From contig NZ_VUOC01000001.1 of NCBI RefSeq assembly GCF_008386695.1, positions 1,338,347-1,402,346 on the forward strand: a stretch of DNA of 64,000 bases, given 5' to 3'. Source of the DNA: Chitinophaga agrisoli. Lineage in GTDB: Bacteria; Bacteroidota; Bacteroidia; Chitinophagales; Chitinophagaceae. The notes beneath the pieces were generated by a model that searched no databases, was not told the origin of the DNA, and saw only the letters and a program-made list of their open reading frames with translations. This document shows positions 60,452 to 64,000 of this stretch, one piece after another. The position numbers were made by a program, and so were the translations under genes. Every line of letters starts with the position of its first letter. Position 1 is the stretch's first letter.

Positions 60452-61237
60452 ATGAAAATAGCCTTAGCCTCCCCACCCATCCCAACATCTATGAATGATG
60501 GCCTGTACTGGCTCGAAAAGCTGGCGCAGGAGGCTGCACAACAGCAGGCAGTCATCATCTGTTTCCCGGAATCTTACCTGCCCGGCTACCCTGGCATGCC
60601 CTATCCGCCGGAAGACCGCTCGCCGGAAAAACTACAGGCAGCCCTGGATAAAGTATGCGCTATTGCCGCAGCCAATAATATCGCCATCATTGTGCCCATG
60701 GACTGGCCGCATGAAAACGCCTATCTGAACCTGGCCTATGTTGTATCCGATAAAGGAGAAATATTAGGCTTCCAGACAAAAAACCAGTTAGACCCCACAG
60801 AAGATAACCTTTGGATAGCCGGTACAGCGCGTACCATGTTTGAAGTGAACGGCCTGAAGTTCGGTATTACCATCTGCCATGAAGGGTTCCGCTACCCGGA
60901 ATCTGTAAGATGGGCCGCCCAGCGGGATGCCGTCATCGTATTCCATCCGCATTTTAATGGCAGTGATACAGCAGGGCCGCAGTTAACAGAATGGGGCCAC
61001 AAAAACAATCCCTACTACGAAAAAGCGATCATGATGCGGGCGCTGGAAAATACCATTTACTTCGCCAGTGCCAACTACGCCTCCCGTTTTCCGGAATCAG
61101 CCGGCGCGATAATAGCCCCGGATGGTACCTGCATCGCGCACGAAGTATACGGCCGCACCGGCGTGCTGGTAGCAGATATTGATCCTGCATTAGCCACCGG
61201 CCTCCTGGCAAAACGGTTTAAGAAACACCTGTTATAA
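60452..61237 (+). CDS. Carbon-nitrogen hydrolase (nitrilase superfamily amidase)
   Basis: The 261-residue protein has the complete nitrilase catalytic triad: Glu40 in CFPESYLPGYPG, Lys110 in FQTKNQLDPTED and Cys142 in TICHEGFRYPE. The length and the motif order fit the superfamily of cytoplasmic amidases, carbamoylases and nitrilases. H-E-G-F-R-Y-P-E after the cysteine is typical of a Bacteroidota subgroup whose amide substrate I cannot name. Its stop overlaps the tail of the convergent DUF302 gene by 6 bases. Confidence 0.9.
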   Translation: MKIALASPPIPTSMNDGLYWLEKLAQEAAQQQAVIICFPESYLPGYPGMPYPPEDRSPEKLQAALDKVCAIAAANNIAIIVPMDWPHENAYLNLAYVVSDKGEILGFQTKNQLDPTEDNLWIAGTARTMFEVNGLKFGITICHEGFRYPESVRWAAQRDAVIVFHPHFNGSDTAGPQLTEWGHKNNPYYEKAIMMRALENTIYFASANYASRFPESAGAIIAPDGTCIAHEVYGRTGVLVADIDPALATGLLAKRFKKHLL

Positions 61238-61627
61238 TACCACTTCCGCCACCAGCCCTTCCAAATGCAGCGGGCGCACAACAGCGTCAGACAAAGAGAA
61301 ACGGCGCTGCACATAACCGGCTTCATTATATGCCAGCCATACCTTTTTTTGCTCATCCTCCCAGGCCACAATTTTCAGCGGCAGATCAAGGGCGGCTACC
61401 GGGCTTTCTGCCATCACAGGGCCGCCGGCTTTGGGGTTTCCAAATAGAATAAATTCCAGCGGCGGGATGGTCTGGCCAACTTGCTGTAGTTCATCTTGCT
61501 GGTTTATCCTTGCATATATTTTTACGCCTTTTGCTGTTAAAGAGGCCTGCAAACGATCGATCGTTTCTTTTACGCCATATTTACAGGCATGAATGGTAAT
61601 GCCATTGGGATTATTCATGGTAGCCAT
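61232..61627 (-). CDS. DUF302 domain-containing protein
   Basis: The 131-residue protein matches the DUF302 pattern: a first strand-helix (KYGVKETIDRLQASLTAKGV), RINQQDELQQVGQTIPPLEF, ILFGNPKAGGPVMAESPVAA, LDLPLKIVAWEDEQKKVWLA and YNEAGYVQRRFSL. DUF302 proteins have a small alpha-beta fold with no established reaction. The start may be at 61627 or at the ATG 9 bases further in. It overlaps the nitrilase gene tail-to-tail. A -7-like box lies upstream at 61692. Confidence 0.88.
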   Translation of the reverse strand: MATMNNPNGITIHACKYGVKETIDRLQASLTAKGVKIYARINQQDELQQVGQTIPPLEFILFGNPKAGGPVMAESPVAALDLPLKIVAWEDEQKKVWLAYNEAGYVQRRFSLSDAVVRPLHLEGLVAEVVL

Positions 61628-61691
61628 TTTTTCTACAGCCGTTATTTTACAACCATCGCCATGATTGCACGTACTGTATCATCCAAGGTAG

Positions 61692-61699
61692 CAAACATA
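61692..61699 (-). promoter_or_regulatory. -7 box for the DUF302 gene
   Basis: The minus strand reads TATGTTTG, a match to TAnnTTTG, about 65 bases upstream of the start codon. Confidence 0.4.
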
Positions 61700-61885
61700 T
61701 CCGGTATTTTTTTTCAGGGTGCCAATGATAACGGGAAGGCTATGTAATTGATTTTTAAACGCTCTGACAATTAGAAAATAATTTCTATCTTACTCTTAGA
61801 AAACCAAAGATCATATCGCAAAAATTGCTGACCTATTCCCATTGCAGCAGTTATAGATATTCCACTATCCGCGTTAAGAAAACAC

Positions 61886-62482
61886 ATGGGAGAGAACCAA
61901 AATATAAGTGAACTGAGTCTGCTCGCCGGCGTCGCCACCGGCAATGAAACGGCATTCCGCTCGCTGTTTGACCGTTACCGGGGGAAAATATACAGCTACG
62001 CCCTGCGCCTGTCTGAAGATACTTCCCTGGCAGATGAGGTAGTGCAGGATGTTTTCCTGAAAGTATGGCTCAAACGTAAAGACCTGCCCGCCGTAGAGAA
62101 TTTCAACGCATGGCTCTACGCCATTGCCCGCCACCGTATGTTTGATATGATGAAACAGCAGGCCCGCGAAATACAGACCCTGGAAGCAGTGCAGCTCGCC
62201 GCGCCGGATACCGGCAATAACGCAGAGTTATCCCTCCTGGAAAAAGAGCACCAGCTCTTGTTAAAAGATGCCCTTTCCCAGTTATCCCCCCGGCAGCAGC
62301 ACATCTACCACCTCAGCCGCCATCATGGTATGAAACACGGGGAGATCGCCCATACGCTCAACATATCCCGGCATACCGTTAAGACCCACCTTGTACACGC
62401 CCTGCGGGTTATCCGCCAGCATATTACACCCTACATTAATAGCATTATCCTGGGATCATGGCTCCTGGAAAATATTTTCTGA
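61886..62482 (+). CDS. ECF RNA polymerase sigma factor (third system)
   Basis: The 198-residue protein has region 2 (about 22-90: TAFRSLFDRYRGKIYSYALR, LADEVVQDVFLKVWLKRKDL, NFNAWLYAIARHRMFDMMKQ) and region 4 (about 130-180: LSPRQQHIYHLSRHHGMKHG, EIAHTLNISRHTVKTHLVHA). The C-terminal hydrophobic tail is similar in type to that of the factor at 48541. It should serve the FecR and SusC genes that follow, and it differs enough in region 4 to recognise a separate promoter set. Confidence 0.92.
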   Translation: MGENQNISELSLLAGVATGNETAFRSLFDRYRGKIYSYALRLSEDTSLADEVVQDVFLKVWLKRKDLPAVENFNAWLYAIARHRMFDMMKQQAREIQTLEAVQLAAPDTGNNAELSLLEKEHQLLLKDALSQLSPRQQHIYHLSRHHGMKHGEIAHTLNISRHTVKTHLVHALRVIRQHITPYINSIILGSWLLENIF

Positions 62483-62567
62483 ACATATACTCCTCTTTTG
62501 CTTTTTCACAGTCTTATTATAAAGCCCCGGCAAGCAGGCGCTATTTTTTACTTAAAATGATCGTGTA

Positions 62568-63551
62568 ATGCAGACGCATGAAAGGTTTGCATACCTGTTT
62601 AGGCGTTACCTGGACAAAACGCTCACCCCGGAAGAGGTGGCGGAAATGAGAACTTATATCGGCCATCCGGATTATGACGAGGAACTGCGCACATTGATAG
62701 GAGAGGGTTGGGAACAGGATTGGCCGGAGCAGGAGCAAGACCCTGTCCGTGCAGACAGTATTTTCAGGGCCATCGTACAAGCGGACAAAAGCAGGCGGCG
62801 CCTATGGCCTTGGGTAGCTGCGGCAGTGGTGCTGGGAGCGGTTGTAACCGGCATAGGCCTGCTTTGGCAGCGCCCCGCCCCCGTAAAGCAAGTGGCACGG
62901 GTAACAACGCCCGCAGTACCGGCAATGCCTGTGCATGCTTACCTGGTTTTGCCGGATGGTAGTAAGGTGCTGCTGAACGAAGGCTCCACCCTGGACTACA
63001 AAAATAGTTTTACCGCTGGCGAAAGAGGTGTACACCTCTCCGGCGAAGCATTCTTCAGCATCAGGAAGGATGTCACGCGCCCATTTGTGGTGTATACCGG
63101 CAGCATAAAAACAGTAGTGCTGGGCACCAGCTTCAATGTGCGGGCTTACCCCGCGGATAAGGATGTAACGGTAACCGTCACCAGTGGCAAAGTACGGGTG
63201 CAGCACGGACGCTGGAGCATTGATATGGTAAAGCCCAATGAGCAGGTCACCGTAACCGGCCTGGGGCCTTTTAAAAAGCTGGAGGTGGATGTAAGCCTGG
63301 CCACTGCCTGGAAACAGCAGGACCTCCTGTTCGATGACCAGCCCATGCCGGAAGTGGCACACCTGCTGGAACAGCGCTTTCATGTAACGGTGGTGCTGGA
63401 AAGCCCGGCGCTGGCTGCTTGTAATATTACCGCTGCATTCGTAAAACAGGAGCCGCTGGAAGATATAGTAAAGGTCATTGCACGCATTAATAATCTTGCA
63501 TACCGGATCAGCGGAGATAGTGTGCTGCTATCCGGCCAGGGATGTAGATAA
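62568..63551 (+). CDS. FecR family anti-sigma factor (third system)
   Basis: The 327-residue protein has a cytoplasmic N-terminus (1-79), a membrane segment (80-100, WPWVAAAVVLGAVVTGIGLL), a periplasmic FecR domain (about 125-215: AYLVLPDGSKVLLNEGSTLD, LSGEAFFSIR, VLGTSFNVRAYPADKDVTVT) and a C-terminal DUF4974 domain (about 255-320, LLFDDQPMPEVAHLLEQRFH). It is shorter than the FecR at 49263, lacking the long segment between membrane helix and FecR core. It should gate the ECF sigma factor encoded upstream in response to the STN-SusC receptor that follows. Confidence 0.92.
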   Translation: MQTHERFAYLFRRYLDKTLTPEEVAEMRTYIGHPDYDEELRTLIGEGWEQDWPEQEQDPVRADSIFRAIVQADKSRRRLWPWVAAAVVLGAVVTGIGLLWQRPAPVKQVARVTTPAVPAMPVHAYLVLPDGSKVLLNEGSTLDYKNSFTAGERGVHLSGEAFFSIRKDVTRPFVVYTGSIKTVVLGTSFNVRAYPADKDVTVTVTSGKVRVQHGRWSIDMVKPNEQVTVTGLGPFKKLEVDVSLATAWKQQDLLFDDQPMPEVAHLLEQRFHVTVVLESPALAACNITAAFVKQEPLEDIVKVIARINNLAYRISGDSVLLSGQGCR

Positions 63552-63618
63552 TCTTTTATTGACTTGTAAATCTAACGTTATGAAAAAAACAGATACAAAC
63601 TAACGCGCCACAAAAAAA

Positions 63619-63645
63619 CCGCTTCGACGTGCGAGGTCAAAGCGG
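63619..63645 (+). promoter_or_regulatory. Leader hairpin 1 before the third SusC gene
   Basis: CCGCTTCGAC (63619-63628) pairs with GTCAAAGCGG (63636-63645) with one mismatch, after an A-rich stretch. It lies in the 173-base leader between FecR and SusC. Confidence 0.5.
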
Positions 63646-63652
63646 CTGCCAT

Positions 63653-63680
63653 ACTGCCTGCCTATAACAAAGAAGGCAGT
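63653..63680 (+). promoter_or_regulatory. Leader hairpin 2 before the third SusC gene
   Basis: ACTGCCT (63653-63659) pairs with AGGCAGT (63674-63680). With the hairpin at 63619 it forms a structured leader. Confidence 0.45.
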
Positions 63681-63724
63681 ACCGTCTTAATTGATTCGGT
63701 CATCATTTAAAACAATTTAAAGCT

Positions 63725-64000
63725 ATGTTTTTTTCTGCAAAAACTGCAGAAAGTGGTCCTATTGCTATAACTCCACGTTATGGATACCCTTCTGCCGCTT
63801 ATCTAAAAAGACTGAAACAGTGTATGAGAATAAGCATTCTCTCCGTCTTCCTGATGTCATGTTCCTTCCAGGTATTATTGGCCCACAACAGCATGGGGCA
63901 AACACTGAACGATGTGACCGTACAACTGGAGCTTAAACACCAGACGCTGATAAAGGCGCTGAAAAAGCTACAGCAGCTTACGCCTTTCACATTCGCCTAC
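63725..64000 (+). CDS. susC: SusC/RagA family TonB-linked receptor with STN domain, 5' part (runs off the window)
   Basis: The 92 codons present begin with a 33-residue extension (MFFSAKTAESGPIAITPRYG). A signal segment follows (MRISILSVFLMSCSFQVLLA, second possible start at 63824), and then the start of an STN domain (VTVQLELKHQTLIKALKKLQ, LTPFTFAY). The layout copies that of the SusC at 50656: ECF sigma, FecR, structured leader, then a SusC with a long N-terminal extension and STN domain. The remainder of the gene, its SusD partner and any enzymes lie beyond the window, so the substrate is unknown. Confidence 0.85.
   Translation, partial: MFFSAKTAESGPIAITPRYGYPSAAYLKRLKQCMRISILSVFLMSCSFQVLLAHNSMGQTLNDVTVQLELKHQTLIKALKKLQQLTPFTFAY

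Noticed and set aside
63580-63603. Leader peptide MKKTDTN
   Set aside because: It is only seven codons in an A-rich stretch, with no regulatory codon bias and no clear terminator/antiterminator pair; it is noted only as part of the leader finding.
1-64000. tRNA, rRNA, integrase, attachment sites or phage genes
   Set aside because: None was recognised by reading; a tRNAscan/Infernal run would be decisive but was not available.

Overview
The window looks like a chromosomal segment of a Bacteroidota bacterium of the Chitinophagaceae, most likely Chitinophaga or a close relative. The evidence is three SusC-type TonB receptors (one cut by the window edge), two SusD partners, two ECF-sigma/FecR pairs, secreted enzymes ending in type IX secretion tails, and several promoter-like TAnnTTTG boxes. 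I saw no tRNA, rRNA, CRISPR array, complete insertion sequence or phage module.

Layout. 0.1-7.1 kb: a repeat lipoprotein, a lineage-specific hypothetical gene, a TetR / HMA-like / MFS efflux module bracketed by matching palindromes, a GH46-like chitosanase, and a divergent DsbA-family / HxlR pair around a symmetric operator-promoter region. 7.2-20 kb: an Oar-like TonB receptor, small secreted and acidic proteins, a KTSC protein with a decayed duplicate of its 5' end, a second TetR/MFS module, a tandem pair of GlxA-type AraC regulators, an orphan molybdopterin oxidoreductase large subunit, and an MFS exporter. 20-23 kb: a repeat-bearing spacer, then an SGNH-like protein with an MBOAT O-acyltransferase.

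23.1-36.5 kb is a polysaccharide utilization locus: a membrane-anchored DUF6377 regulator, SusC, SusD, a SusB-like GH97 alpha-glucosidase, and a 1337-residue multidomain protein whose core resembles GH87 alpha-1,3-glucanase. 36.5-48.5 kb holds mixed accessory genes (VOC, ASCH-like, SMP-30, luciferase-like, SRPBCC, methyltransferase, SnoaL-monooxygenase, AraC, alpha/beta hydrolase, lipoprotein), a remnant of an AAA/DUF234 gene beside an alternating-orientation repeat cluster, and a NarL-type two-component system.

48.5-59.1 kb is a second locus under ECF sigma/FecR control: an STN-containing SusC, SusD, and a GH16 laminarinase-type protein with carbohydrate-binding modules. 59.1-61.6 kb holds small genes, a nitrilase and a DUF302 protein. 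A third ECF sigma / FecR / STN-SusC system begins at 61.9 kb and runs off the window.

The catabolic genes fit together as a toolkit for alpha-1,3-glucan (GH87 plus GH97), beta-1,3-glucan (GH16) and chitosan (GH46), the main polymers of fungal cell walls. That is an inference from family assignment and gene order. Substrate specificity was not tested.
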